Positions 35,309 through 44,470 of a stretch of DNA of 64,000 nucleotides are shown here, piece by piece. Under the pieces are notes generated by a model. That model saw nothing but the letters and a program-made list of their open reading frames with translations. It did not search any database and was not told the DNA's origin. Numbering within the stretch: position 1 is the stretch's first letter; each line of letters starts with the position of its first letter. The position numbers were made by a program, and so were the translations under genes. This DNA is from Pectobacterium aquaticum (GTDB taxonomy: Bacteria > Pseudomonadota > Gammaproteobacteria > Enterobacterales > Enterobacteriaceae): NCBI RefSeq assembly GCF_003382565.3, contig NZ_CP086253.1, positions 3,224,001 to 3,288,000 of the forward strand. Direction: 5' to 3'.

Positions 35309-35861
35309 TGAAGAAACTGAAGCCGTCACGACCATCGATTTGCTTGTCCGGGCAGGCATTCAGGTCACGCTTGCCAGTGTAGCCAGCGATGGCAATCTGG
35401 AAATCGTCTGCTCACGCGGGGTAAGGCTGCTGGCGGATGCGCCACTGGCTACCGTTGCCGATCGGCCTTTCGATGTGTTGGTGTTACCGGGCGGCCTACA
35501 AGGTGCGGAGTGCTTCCGCGATAGCCCAATACTGGTGGAATGCATTCGACAAGCACATCTGGAAGGGAAAATTGTCGCTGCGATGTGTGCAACGCCTGCG
35601 CTGGTACTGGAGTATCACCAATTGTTCCCCGTAGGAAATATGACGGGTTATCCGGCGTTTAAGGATAAGATTGCGCCAGAAAAATGGATGGAAAAGCGCG
35701 TCGTCTACGATCCGCGTGTGAATCTGTTAACCACGCAGGGACCGGGCACCAGCATGGATTTCGCTTTGAAGATCATTGATTTGCTGCTGGGAAAAGAAAA
35801 AGCCGCCGAAGTCGCCGCACAGCTCATCCTGCCACCGGGAATTCATAACTATCGCGATTAA
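35271..35861 (+). CDS. yajL: DJ-1 family protein deglycase/chaperone YajL
   Basis: The start at 35271 ([24 protein letters not shown]) has AAAAGGA upstream and lies inside the panE end. The 196-residue protein matches E. coli YajL in length, with the reactive Cys106 at the nucleophile elbow (VAAMCATPA) and Glu15 hydrogen-bonded to it. DJ-1 proteins protect against oxidative and glyoxal stress; the deglycase activity is debated. Older names are ThiJ or 4-methyl-5-thiazole kinase related. Confidence 0.95.
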   Translation: [196 protein letters not shown]

Positions 35862-35866
35862 GACTG

Positions 35867-35896
35867 ACAAAAAAGGCGCTTGCGCGCCTTATTTCT
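35867..35896. terminator. Bidirectional terminator between yajL and thiI
   Basis: AAGGCGC-TTGC-GCGCCTT (35873-35890) has an A-run before and TATTTCTATT after, so it can end yajL on the plus strand and thiI on the minus strand. Confidence 0.85.
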
Positions 35897-35897
35897 A

Positions 35898-37346
35898 TTA
35901 CGGACGGTATACCTTCACATTGCTGAAACCTTGCTCACGCAGGTACAGCGCCTGCAAGCGGCTCATCACGCCACGCTCGCAGTAAAGCAGATAGGTTTTG
36001 CTCTGATCCAAATCGCCAAACTGCGTACCCAGCTTGTAGAACGGTAAAGATTTTATTTCGACCTGATCCAGCTCAAGCGGCTTATCGTCCTGTTCATCCG
36101 GCGCACGGATATCCAGCAGCACGTCGGTTGGCGCAAACGACGCGACCGTTTCGACTTCAACCACGTCTTGTTTGGTCTGCTCGGCGATCTCACGGATATC
36201 AATATTCCGGGCTTCACTCACCACGCGATCCAGGATAGCAAAATCAAAGTGGCCTTCTTCGGCCTCGATCTTCGCTTTTACCGCCTTCACCGTCGGGCTT
36301 TTGGAGATCACACCACAGTATTCCGGCATCGTTTTGGCGAAATCTTCCGTCCCCAGTTCACGAGCCTGTTTGATAATATGTTCTTTATCGTGAGAAATCA
36401 GCGGACGCAGAATCAGCGTGTCAGAGGCGTTATCGATCAAACGCAGGTTGGTCAGCGTCTGGCTGGACACCTGCCCTAACGCTTCACCAGTCACCAACGC
36501 CTGAACACCGTAACGCTCAGCAACTTTGGAGGCCGCGCGCACCATCATGCGCTTCAGCACGACGCCCATCTGGCCATCGTCGACCTTCTCGAGAATTTCA
36601 CCCACAACAGGATCGAAGTCGATAGCAATAAAACGCACCCGATGTGAGCTACCAAAGCGGTTCCACAGATAGTGTGCGACCTGTTTCACCCCAATCTCAT
36701 GGGCTGCACCACCGAGGTTGAAGAAGCAGTAGTGCACACGGCATCCGCGACGCATCAACATATAGCTGGAGACGCCGGAATCAAAACCACCGGAAATCAA
36801 TGACAGCACATCTTCCTGAGTACCAATCGGGAAACCGCCGATACCTTCATAGCGCCCTTTAATCAGCAGTAGACGATCCTGCTCGATTTCCAGATGCACG
36901 GTGACCTGCGGTGTCGTGAGGTTAACTCGCGCCGTATCAATGTGCTGGTTCAAACCGCCGCCGACGTAGCGTTCTACGTCCTGTGAGCTGAATTCATGCT
37001 TACCACGGCGTTTCACTCGCACACAAAACGTCTTGCCTTCCAACCGCTCACGGTACAACGCCAGCGCTTGTTCAAAGATATTGTGCACGTCGGTATAGGC
37101 GTGATCTTCAACTTCTAGAATATGGTGAATACCCGGAATTCTTGTCAGCGCATCACGAATTGCCTCACGCTGGCTTTCGTCTTTGGCCCGAACTTCGATA
37201 TGATCCCAGTGACGGACAACCGCCAGCGTTTCATCATAGTGTTTTAATACGTTGCGAATGTTTCCGGTGAGAATCTTGATAAAGCGCAACCGCACAGATT
37301 GGCTCTTGATGGTGATTTCCGGGAACAATTTAATGATAAACTTCAT
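35898..37346 (-). CDS. thiI: tRNA 4-thiouridine synthetase ThiI
   Basis: The 482-residue enzyme makes 4-thiouridine at tRNA position 8 and supplies sulfur for the thiazole of thiamine. It has an N-terminal ferredoxin-like and THUMP domain, a PP-loop ATPase with SGGFDSGVSS near residue 189, and a C-terminal rhodanese domain with the persulfide Cys456 (YLLYCERGVMSRLQALY). The partner Cys in PEYCGVISKSP (about 344) can form the disulfide. Length equals E. coli ThiI. It is divergent from xseB. Confidence 0.97.
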   Translation of the reverse strand: MKFIIKLFPEITIKSQSVRLRFIKILTGNIRNVLKHYDETLAVVRHWDHIEVRAKDESQREAIRDALTRIPGIHHILEVEDHAYTDVHNIFEQALALYRERLEGKTFCVRVKRRGKHEFSSQDVERYVGGGLNQHIDTARVNLTTPQVTVHLEIEQDRLLLIKGRYEGIGGFPIGTQEDVLSLISGGFDSGVSSYMLMRRGCRVHYCFFNLGGAAHEIGVKQVAHYLWNRFGSSHRVRFIAIDFDPVVGEILEKVDDGQMGVVLKRMMVRAASKVAERYGVQALVTGEALGQVSSQTLTNLRLIDNASDTLILRPLISHDKEHIIKQARELGTEDFAKTMPEYCGVISKSPTVKAVKAKIEAEEGHFDFAILDRVVSEARNIDIREIAEQTKQDVVEVETVASFAPTDVLLDIRAPDEQDDKPLELDQVEIKSLPFYKLGTQFGDLDQSKTYLLYCERGVMSRLQALYLREQGFSNVKVYRP

Positions 37347-37409
37347 GGTGGCTGTCGTTACTTGGTCAGAAAGGCGTAAATAAATTTACCCTGAGCACTA
37401 AAATCACGT

Positions 37410-37450
37410 TATCGGTAAAATCAGCCAGAACAGAGATGATTTTACCGATA
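37410..37450. repeat. 14-bp perfect inverted repeat in the thiI-xseB divergent region
   Basis: TATCGGTAAAATCA (37410-37423) and TGATTTTACCGATA (37437-37450) pair perfectly around 13 bases, 64 bases upstream of thiI and about 150 bases before xseB. No T-run follows. It could be a regulator site or an RNA structure in the thiI leader; no TPP riboswitch motif is seen. Confidence 0.75.
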
Positions 37451-37598
37451 GCATCCAGGGCGCGGAGTATATCATTATATGAAGATATACTGTGCGCTTT
37501 AACCGTATAATTGTTGCGCATCCACGGATGACCACACGCAACACCACGCTCTGCCGCCACAAGCCAACGGCGTATAACACCAGGATTCTGAAACCACT

Positions 37599-37847
37599 AT
37601 GCCTAAGAAGACCGAGCAGCCAGTCAGCTTTGAAAGCTCGCTGAACGAACTGGAAAAAATCGTTACCCGCCTTGAATCAGGCGAACTGCCGCTGGACGAT
37701 GCACTAAATGAGTTTGAGCACGGCATCCAGCTCGCTCGCCAAGGTCAGCAAAAACTGCAACAAGCGGAACAGCGCGTACAAATCCTGCTAAGCGACGATC
37801 CAGATGCGTCGCTGTCACCGTTTACACCGGATAACGACTCGCTATGA
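37599..37847 (+). CDS. xseB: Exodeoxyribonuclease VII small subunit
   Basis: The 82-residue helical protein has the XseB signature SFESSLNELEKIVTRLESGELPLDDALNEFEHGIQLARQGQ in two stretches. It binds XseA to form exonuclease VII, which degrades single-stranded DNA. It is first in the xseB-ispA-dxs operon and overlaps ispA by four bases (ATGA). Confidence 0.96.
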   Translation: MPKKTEQPVSFESSLNELEKIVTRLESGELPLDDALNEFEHGIQLARQGQQKLQQAEQRVQILLSDDPDASLSPFTPDNDSL

Positions 37848-38755
37848 CCGATTTCAGCACGCAATTGAATGCGCATTACCAACGCACTAACCGTATGTTG
37901 GGGCATTTCATCGCCAGTCTCCCCTTTCAGAGTAGTCCACTGGTCAATGCGATGGAGTATGGCTCACTCTTAGGAGGCAAACGCCTGCGTCCGTTTCTGG
38001 TTTATACTACTGGTGAACTGTTTGGCATGTCGTTAGAGAGTCTGGATGCCCCTGCTGCGGCAGTCGAATGTATCCATGCTTATTCATTGATTCATGACGA
38101 TCTGCCGGCAATGGACGACGACGATTTACGCCGTGGACAGCCAACCTGCCACATCAAGTTTGGTGAAGCTAATGCCATTCTGGCGGGGGATGCACTGCAA
38201 ACGCTGGCATTCTCCATTCTGGCCGACGCGCCAATGCCGCAGGTCTCTGACCGCGATCGACTGGCGATGATCTCAGAATTGGCTCACGCCAGTGGCGTAG
38301 CAGGCATGTGCGGTGGTCAGGCTTTCGATCTGGAAGCCGAGGGCCATCAGGTTGATCTGGCCGCGTTAGAGCGGATTCATCGACACAAAACCGGTGCATT
38401 GATTCGTGCCGCTGTCCGACTAGGCGCACTGGCAGCCGGCGAAACAGGCCGCGCCGCGTTGCCCCATCTGGATCGCTACGCTAACGCAATTGGGCTCGCT
38501 TTTCAGGTTCAAGACGATATTCTCGATGTTGTTGGCGACAGCGCGACAACAGGCAAACGTCAGGGTGCAGACCAGCAGTTAGGTAAAAGTACCTATCCCA
38601 GCTTACTGGGGCTAGATAACGCACGAAAAAAAGCACAGGAGCTCTATCAGGAATCACTGGCATCACTGGACGATCTCGTCGCATCCAGCCCGATTCCCCT
38701 GAATATTGCCCCACTACAAGCGCTGGCGAATTTCATCGTTGAACGCGATAAGTAA
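37844..38755 (+). CDS. ispA: Farnesyl diphosphate synthase
   Basis: The 303-residue enzyme condenses DMAPP with two IPP to make farnesyl diphosphate. The first aspartate-rich motif is IHDDLPAMDDDDLRRG and the second is VQDDILDVVGD; the substrate loop GGKRLRPFLVY is near residue 45. Starts in ATGA overlap with xseB, and dxs follows after 17 bases, coupling precursor supply with chain elongation. Confidence 0.97.
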   Translation: MTDFSTQLNAHYQRTNRMLGHFIASLPFQSSPLVNAMEYGSLLGGKRLRPFLVYTTGELFGMSLESLDAPAAAVECIHAYSLIHDDLPAMDDDDLRRGQPTCHIKFGEANAILAGDALQTLAFSILADAPMPQVSDRDRLAMISELAHASGVAGMCGGQAFDLEAEGHQVDLAALERIHRHKTGALIRAAVRLGALAAGETGRAALPHLDRYANAIGLAFQVQDDILDVVGDSATTGKRQGADQQLGKSTYPSLLGLDNARKKAQELYQESLASLDDLVASSPIPLNIAPLQALANFIVERDK

Positions 38756-38772
38756 TTACCTAATGAGTCTCT

Positions 38773-40638
38773 ATGAGTTTTGATACCGCGAAGTACCCTA
38801 CATTGGCGTTAGTGGAAACACCGGATGAACTTCGGCTGTTGCCGAAAGAGAGCCTGCCAAAGCTGTGCGATGAGCTGCGCCAATATCTGCTGGATAGCGT
38901 CAGCCGTTCAAGCGGCCATTTTGCTTCAGGGTTAGGGACGGTTGAATTAACGGTTGCACTGCATTACGTCTATAACACCCCTTTCGATCATCTGGTGTGG
39001 GATGTCGGCCATCAGGCTTATCCGCACAAGATCATTACCGGCCGTCGCGAACGTATTTCAACGATCCGTCAAAAAGGCGGTTTGCACCCTTTCCCATGGC
39101 GTGATGAAAGCGAATATGACGTATTAAGCGTCGGGCATTCATCCACCTCAATCAGTGCCGGACTGGGCATGGCCGTTGCGGCCGAGCGTGAAGGCAAAGG
39201 CCGTCGTACCGTTTGTGTGATCGGCGACGGCGCGATTACCGCAGGCATGGCCTTTGAGGCGATGAACCACGCAGGCGACATCAAATCCGATCTGCTGGTG
39301 GTGCTGAACGACAATGAAATGTCGATTTCAGAAAACGTCGGCGCACTGAACAACCATCTAGCGCAGTTGCTATCCGGCAAGCTCTACGCCAGCCTGCGCG
39401 AAGGCGGTAAAAAAGTCTTATCCGGCCTGCCCCCCATCAAAGAGCTGGTGAAACGCACCGAAGAACACCTTAAAGGCATGGTCGTGCCGGGCACGCTATT
39501 TGAGGAACTGGGTTTTAACTATATCGGCCCAGTTGACGGTCATGACGTTCAGGCGCTGGCGCATACGCTGAAGAACATGCGTAATCTGAAAGGCCCGCAG
39601 CTTCTGCACATCATGACGAAAAAAGGCAAAGGTTACGCCCCTGCCGAGCAGGATCCGATCAGTTGGCATGCGGTGCCGAAATTCGATCCGGCCAGTGGCA
39701 CGCTGCCGAAAAGCAAAGAAGGCGCGCAACCTACCTATTCAAAAATCTTCGGTCAATGGCTACAGGAAACGGCCGCCAAAGACAGCAAGCTCATGGCGAT
39801 CACGCCTGCCATGCGCGAAGGATCTGGCATGGTGCAATTCTCCCGCGACTACCCACAGCAATATTTTGACGTAGCGATTGCCGAACAGCATGCCGTCACG
39901 TTTGCTGCCGGTCTGGCCGTCGGTGGCTATCATCCTGTCGTCGCCATTTACTCGACGTTCCTGCAACGTGCCTACGATCAGGTCATCCACGATGTGGCGA
40001 TCCAGAATCTACCGGTTCTGTTTGCTATCGATCGGGGCGGTATTGTCGGGGCGGATGGACAAACGCATCAGGGCGCGTTCGATCTCTCTTTCTTACGCTG
40101 TATCCCGAACATGATCATCATGACACCCAGCGATGAAAATGAGTGTCGCCAGATGCTGCACACGGGCTATCACTATCAGAAAGGCCCTACGGCAGTACGC
40201 TATCCGCGTGGAAACGGTACGGGTACGGCACTGACGCCACTATCAGAGCTGCCAATCGGTAAAGGTGTGGTGCGTCGTCAAGGCGAAACGATCGCGATTC
40301 TGAACTTCGGTACACTATTGCCGGAAGCTCAGGCTGCGGCAGAGAAGTTAAACGCCACCCTCGTCGACATGCGTTTTGTTAAACCGCTGGATGAAGCGTT
40401 ACTTGAAGAGCTGGCGCAGTCTCACAGTACGTTTGTGACGTTGGAAGAGAATGCGGTCATGGGCGGCGCAGGGAGCGGCGTGAATGAGTTCCTGATGGCG
40501 AAACGCCTTGCTGTCTCGGTGCTGAACATTGGGCTACCGGACGTCTTTATCCCACAAGGTTCTCAGGAAGAAATCCGTGCCGATCTGGGTCTGGATGCCG
40601 CTGGCATCGAGCGCAGAATCACGCAGTGGATGGAATAA
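38773..40638 (+). CDS. dxs: 1-deoxy-D-xylulose-5-phosphate synthase
   Basis: The 621-residue thiamine-diphosphate enzyme joins pyruvate and glyceraldehyde-3-phosphate in the first step of the MEP isoprenoid pathway. The TPP motif GDGAITAGMAFEAMNHAG is near residue 152, and the transketolase-like domain has IAEQHAVTFAAGLA and FAIDRGGIVGADGQTHQG. Length is near E. coli Dxs (620). Final gene of the operon; a hairpin follows. Confidence 0.98.
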   Translation: MSFDTAKYPTLALVETPDELRLLPKESLPKLCDELRQYLLDSVSRSSGHFASGLGTVELTVALHYVYNTPFDHLVWDVGHQAYPHKIITGRRERISTIRQKGGLHPFPWRDESEYDVLSVGHSSTSISAGLGMAVAAEREGKGRRTVCVIGDGAITAGMAFEAMNHAGDIKSDLLVVLNDNEMSISENVGALNNHLAQLLSGKLYASLREGGKKVLSGLPPIKELVKRTEEHLKGMVVPGTLFEELGFNYIGPVDGHDVQALAHTLKNMRNLKGPQLLHIMTKKGKGYAPAEQDPISWHAVPKFDPASGTLPKSKEGAQPTYSKIFGQWLQETAAKDSKLMAITPAMREGSGMVQFSRDYPQQYFDVAIAEQHAVTFAAGLAVGGYHPVVAIYSTFLQRAYDQVIHDVAIQNLPVLFAIDRGGIVGADGQTHQGAFDLSFLRCIPNMIIMTPSDENECRQMLHTGYHYQKGPTAVRYPRGNGTGTALTPLSELPIGKGVVRRQGETIAILNFGTLLPEAQAAAEKLNATLVDMRFVKPLDEALLEELAQSHSTFVTLEENAVMGGAGSGVNEFLMAKRLAVSVLNIGLPDVFIPQGSQEEIRADLGLDAAGIERRITQWME

Positions 40639-40650
40639 GCCGCTAACGAT

Positions 40651-40673
40651 AACCGGGGCACATGGCCCCGGTT
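40651..40673. terminator. GC-rich hairpin between convergent dxs and pgpA
   Basis: AACCGGGGC-ACATG-GCCCCGGTT is a nine-pair stem 12 bases after the dxs stop codon. The following TCAATAATG is a poor T-run, so termination strength is uncertain. Confidence 0.55.
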
Positions 40674-40706
40674 CAATAATGTCAGTCGCTCAATAACACA
40701 ATAGCG

Positions 40707-41243
40707 TCAGAATATTGGCCAGTGATAGCCGATGAAATAGATAATTCCCGCAGAGATCACCCCCGCGACGATATCGTCGATCATGATGCCCATACCGCCA
40801 TGCACGTTGCGATCGAACCAGCGAATCGGCCAGGGTTTCCAGATATCCAGACAGCGGAAGACGACAAAACCAGCCGCCACCCATTGCCAGTTATCCACCG
40901 GGAGCGCCATTAGGGTAATCCATATACCGACAAATTCGTCCCAGACGATGCTGCCGTGATCGTGAACGCCCATATCTTTCGCGGTCTGATGACACAGGTA
41001 AACACCGATACAAATGCTCAGCATGACCAACAGCGAATACAATTCAAGCGGCAGGAACGACATGACGTACCACAGTGGAATCGCCGCCAATGACCCCACC
41101 GTACCCGGCATCCAAGGAGACAGACCGCTGCCAAACCCGGTTGCCAGCAAGTGCCACGGGTTACTCAGCCGTAAGCGGCGTTTTGCCACTTCAGCACCTT
41201 TCGCCTTGTTCGCAGAGTCAGTTTTGCTCGCTAAAATGGTCAT
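40707..41243 (-). CDS. pgpA: Phosphatidylglycerophosphatase A
   Basis: The 178-residue membrane protein dephosphorylates phosphatidylglycerophosphate to phosphatidylglycerol. It shows SNPWHLLATGFGSGLSPWMPGTVGSLAA, the acidic motif GVHDHGSIVWDEFVGIW and the NVHGGMGIMIDDIVAG segment, all typical of PgpA. Overlaps the end of thiL by 26 bases, so translation is coupled; this thiL-pgpA order is standard. Confidence 0.96.
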   Translation of the reverse strand: MTILASKTDSANKAKGAEVAKRRLRLSNPWHLLATGFGSGLSPWMPGTVGSLAAIPLWYVMSFLPLELYSLLVMLSICIGVYLCHQTAKDMGVHDHGSIVWDEFVGIWITLMALPVDNWQWVAAGFVVFRCLDIWKPWPIRWFDRNVHGGMGIMIDDIVAGVISAGIIYFIGYHWPIF

Positions 41244-42198
41244 ACCCCTTCCAGTTCAGCTCGGTCGCTTTATTATCTCTGAAAAAGCGTAACCCTTCAG
41301 AGGAAGGCCCGATTTGCCCAATGCAGGTGTAGTCAGCGCCGAGATGCCCCAAGGCCAGTTCCAGCGCCCCACGGTTAATTTCCGGCACGGTGAAGCACAG
41401 CTCATAGTCTTCGCCGCCAGATAGCGCCCAACGCAACGCCTGTTCTTCATCGACGCAGCCCCGTAGCCAATCAGATTGTGGGATCGATTCCAGATTGATA
41501 CGCGCACCGCACTCGCTGGCTTTAAGTATATGCTGCAGATCGGAGATGAGGCCGTCGGAAAGATCGATGGCCGAGCTGGCCAGATCGCGCAACGCCTGCC
41601 CTTGCAGGATTCTCGGCTGAGGACGGAGGTGACGTTGGAGCAGTCTCTGACGCGTCTCTTCATCATCAACGTACAGTGTATTCTGGAGGATAGCCAGACC
41701 CGCCGCGCTGTCGCCTAATGAACCAGTAACATAAATCCAGTCACCAATTCTGGCTCCGCGACGCGTCAGCGCCCGACCTGCTGGCACCAAACCGTGGATA
41801 GTCAGCGTCAAGCTCAGCGGGCCGCGCGTCGTATCACCCCCCACCAGTTGCATACCATAATAATCAAGCAGCTCAAACAAGCTGTCGCTGTACGCGGATA
41901 GCCACTGGCTATTGTTTTTAGGTAGGGTAATGGCCAGAGAAAGCCAGGCAGGATCGGCCCCCATTGCCGCCAGATCGCTTAAATTGACCGCCAGAGATTT
42001 GTAACCCAGATCGGCGGGATCGATATCAGGTAGGAAATGAACACCAGATACCAGCGTATCGGTACTCACCGCCAGCATCTGCTTATCTGCCACCGTCAGT
42101 AACGCGCAGTCATCACCGATGCCCAACTCGACATCGCGACGTGAACTTCGGACCCGATTAAAATAGCGGGCAATAAGGTCAAACTCGCCTTCAACCAT
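41218..42198 (-). CDS. thiL: Thiamine-monophosphate kinase
   Basis: The 326-residue kinase phosphorylates thiamine monophosphate to thiamine diphosphate. The start at 42198 (MVEGEFDLIARYFNRV) is preferred because GGAAAGG precedes it and E. coli has a similar N-terminus; a start nine codons earlier lacks a site. Nucleotide and metal motifs are DVELGIGDDCALL, SDLAAMGADPAW and SGGEDYELCFTV. It lies behind nusB. Confidence 0.95.
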   Translation of the reverse strand: MVEGEFDLIARYFNRVRSSRRDVELGIGDDCALLTVADKQMLAVSTDTLVSGVHFLPDIDPADLGYKSLAVNLSDLAAMGADPAWLSLAITLPKNNSQWLSAYSDSLFELLDYYGMQLVGGDTTRGPLSLTLTIHGLVPAGRALTRRGARIGDWIYVTGSLGDSAAGLAILQNTLYVDDEETRQRLLQRHLRPQPRILQGQALRDLASSAIDLSDGLISDLQHILKASECGARINLESIPQSDWLRGCVDEEQALRWALSGGEDYELCFTVPEINRGALELALGHLGADYTCIGQIGPSSEGLRFFRDNKATELNWKGYDHFSEQN

Positions 42199-42230
42199 AA
42201 CCTTTCCAGCCAGCCTATCATTCAAAAGCG

Positions 42231-42256
42231 ATCAGGGCCGGATATCCGGCCCTGAT
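42231..42256 (-). terminator. 26-base perfect palindrome between nusB and thiL
   Basis: ATCAGGGCCGGAT and its exact complement form a 13-bp-arm palindrome 10 bases after the nusB stop. On the minus strand CGCTTTTG follows. It should act as a partial terminator or attenuator between nusB and thiL. Confidence 0.7.
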
Positions 42257-42266
42257 TCGATTCGTT

Positions 42267-42686
42267 TTACTTCTTGCCTTTCCGTACACTCGGAGCAGCT
42301 TTATCTAGCACGCCATTCACAAACTTATGGCTATCTTCGGCACCGAAGATTTTAGCCAGTTCGATGGCCTCGTTAATCGCCACCTTGTAAGGAACGTCTT
42401 CGCGCTTGCTCAGCTCAAACATCGCCAAACGCAGAATCGCTTTTTCAACCTGTCCCAATTCCTCAATTTGACGAGACAGGAAAGGTGCCATCAGTTGATC
42501 AAGCTTCTCAGCCTGAGTGGCAACACCCGCCAGCAATTCACGGAAATAGGTAATGTCGACATCTTTGACATCCTGCTCGCTCAGGAATTGGTGTTCAACA
42601 TCGGCAATATCATTTTTAGATAACTGCCAGGAGTAAAGCGCTTGAACCGCACATTCACGAGCGCGGCGACGAGCAGCAGGTTTCAC
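42267..42686 (-). CDS. nusB: Transcription antitermination factor NusB
   Basis: The 139-residue helical protein starts MKPAARRRARECAVQALYSWQL and has the conserved EDSHKFVNGVLDKAAP end. With NusE (S10) it binds boxA RNA in rRNA operons and lambda-type antitermination complexes. It lies 18 bases behind ribH, as in E. coli. Length equals E. coli NusB. Confidence 0.98.
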   Translation of the reverse strand: MKPAARRRARECAVQALYSWQLSKNDIADVEHQFLSEQDVKDVDITYFRELLAGVATQAEKLDQLMAPFLSRQIEELGQVEKAILRLAMFELSKREDVPYKVAINEAIELAKIFGAEDSHKFVNGVLDKAAPSVRKGKK

Positions 42687-42704
42687 GGAATTCCCCTTAC
42701 TTAA

Positions 42705-43187
42705 TCAGGCTGACTTAATCGCCTTCAATACATTAATCATTTCTAGCGCGGTCAAAGCAGCTTCAGCACCTTTGTTCCCCGCTTTCGTACCGGCACGCTC
42801 AATCGCCTGCTCAATGCTTTCCGTCGTTAGAACGCCGAAAGCGACAGGGATTTCACTGTCCATCGCAACAGAGGACAGGCCTGAGCTACATTCACCAGCA
42901 ACAAATTCAAAATGCGCTGTTCCACCACGGATGACCGTTCCCAGAGCAATAACGGCATCATATCCGCCATTTTTCCCACTTTTGGTCAGCGCACGAACCG
43001 TCAATGGCAGTTCGTAAGCCCCCGGCACCCAGACAACGGTGATGTTTTCGTCTTTAACCTGACCGATGCGTTTCAATGCATCAATCGCACCGTCCAGCAG
43101 GCTGTCGTTAATAAAATGGTTAAAACGCGCAATCGCAATCGCTACACGGGCATCAGGAGTAGCAACAACACCTTCAATAACGTTCAT
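42705..43187 (-). CDS. ribH: 6,7-dimethyl-8-ribityllumazine synthase
   Basis: The 160-residue enzyme (RibE in E. coli naming, RibH elsewhere) joins the ribitylaminouracil and dihydroxybutanone phosphate in riboflavin synthesis. Motifs are ARFNHFINDSLLDGA, VWVPGAYELPL, LGTVIRGGTAHFEFV and the catalytic HFEF His. It forms 60-mer capsids in relatives. Located between ribD and nusB on the minus strand. Confidence 0.97.
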   Translation of the reverse strand: MNVIEGVVATPDARVAIAIARFNHFINDSLLDGAIDALKRIGQVKDENITVVWVPGAYELPLTVRALTKSGKNGGYDAVIALGTVIRGGTAHFEFVAGECSSGLSSVAMDSEIPVAFGVLTTESIEQAIERAGTKAGNKGAEAALTALEMINVLKAIKSA

Positions 43188-43298
43188 AGCTTTCCTTGTA
43201 TCTGGTCTTTATGGCCCGCTAGGGGGGCGGATTCTATCATAATTTTTGCTGGCACGTATCCGGTTTTGTCGGACCTGCACCAGCTATTTACATACACA

Positions 43299-44435
43299 TC
43301 AGAATTTAGGTTTCAGGCACAATCGCAAATCTGGGCCAATCTGGCGAACGTCTACGATATCAAACTCTGGTGCCTGAGACAGCTGATCCAGTCCAGGTAA
43401 GAGGCACAGCGAACGGGCATTTTCACCCAACAATTTGGGGGCAAGATAAACGATAAGTTCATCAACAACGCCAGCATTAAGTAGCGCACCAGCCAGACTG
43501 GCTCCGGCTTCGACCCAAACAGAGTTAATCTGCCGTCTCCCCAGCACCATCATCAGCGCAACCAGATCAACGCCACCATTGTGCTGCGGTAGCATCACTT
43601 GTTCAACGCCCTGCGGCCACACTTGTTCGTCCGCCTGCACGCGTGCCAGCCAGGTCTCACCCAGTTGGTTAACAATCCGATGCTGTGGCGTGACGCGCTG
43701 CTGGCTGTCCACAATCACCCGCACGGGCTGCCTGAGATCCGCTTCTGAATAGTGTTTCTGCACATCGCCCCCCAGCTCTGACCAGCGGACGGTAAGAGAA
43801 GGATCGTCAGCTAGCACTGTCGCACTGCTGCTCAGAATCGCTGCGCTCTGCGCACGAAAACGCTGCACATCCTGCCGCGCCAGCGGTGAGGTGATCCACT
43901 GGCTTTCTCCCGACGCCATTGCTGTTCGCCCATCCAAAGATGCCGCCATTTTGAGCTGCACGTAAGGAAAGCCTGTCCGCATACGTTTCAGGAAGCCTAC
44001 ATTCACTTTCTCTGCTTCAGCCATCATCAAGCCATGACTAACGGCAATTCCCGCTTGCTGTAAGCGATGCAAACCACGACCCGCCACCTGTGGATTCGGA
44101 TCTTGCATCGCAGCAACCACGCGGGAAACACCAGCAGTAATCAATGCATCGGCGCAAGGCGGCGTTCGCCCATGATGGCTACAGGGTTCCAACGTGACAT
44201 AAGCCGTCGCACCACGCGCACGTCCCCCCGCCATTCTCAGCGCATGCACCTCTGCGTGGGGTTCGCCAGCACGAAAATGATAGCCTTCACCTACAATTTC
44301 GCCATCACGAACAATCACACAGCCAACATTGGGGTTGGGTGCTGTCGTGAAACAACCACGGCGCGCCAACTCTAACGCGCGCGCCATATATAATTCATCC
44401 TGCGGCAAGTGGCCGTTTTCCTGAAAAACGCTCAT
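43299..44435 (-). CDS. ribD: Bifunctional riboflavin deaminase/reductase RibD
   Basis: The 378-residue enzyme performs the second and third steps of riboflavin synthesis. The N-terminal deaminase has the zinc motif HAEVHALRMAG and PCSHHGRTPPCADAL; the C-terminal reductase has SLDGRTAMASGESQWITS and VWVEAGASLAGALL. The chosen start MSVFQENGHLPQDELYMARAL is a little longer than E. coli; a later ATG at MARALELARRG is a possible alternative. It is 35 bases behind nrdR. Confidence 0.96.
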   Translation of the reverse strand: MSVFQENGHLPQDELYMARALELARRGCFTTAPNPNVGCVIVRDGEIVGEGYHFRAGEPHAEVHALRMAGGRARGATAYVTLEPCSHHGRTPPCADALITAGVSRVVAAMQDPNPQVAGRGLHRLQQAGIAVSHGLMMAEAEKVNVGFLKRMRTGFPYVQLKMAASLDGRTAMASGESQWITSPLARQDVQRFRAQSAAILSSSATVLADDPSLTVRWSELGGDVQKHYSEADLRQPVRVIVDSQQRVTPQHRIVNQLGETWLARVQADEQVWPQGVEQVMLPQHNGGVDLVALMMVLGRRQINSVWVEAGASLAGALLNAGVVDELIVYLAPKLLGENARSLCLLPGLDQLSQAPEFDIVDVRQIGPDLRLCLKPKF

Positions 44436-44470
44436 TTCCGAACCTCTTATCCCCGTCGCGTTGACGCGAC

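Noticed and set aside
35898..44435. TPP or FMN riboswitches before thiI, thiL, ribD or ribH
   Set aside because: The conserved THI-box and RFN motifs were not found in the leaders; these genes are not usually under riboswitches in enterobacteria.
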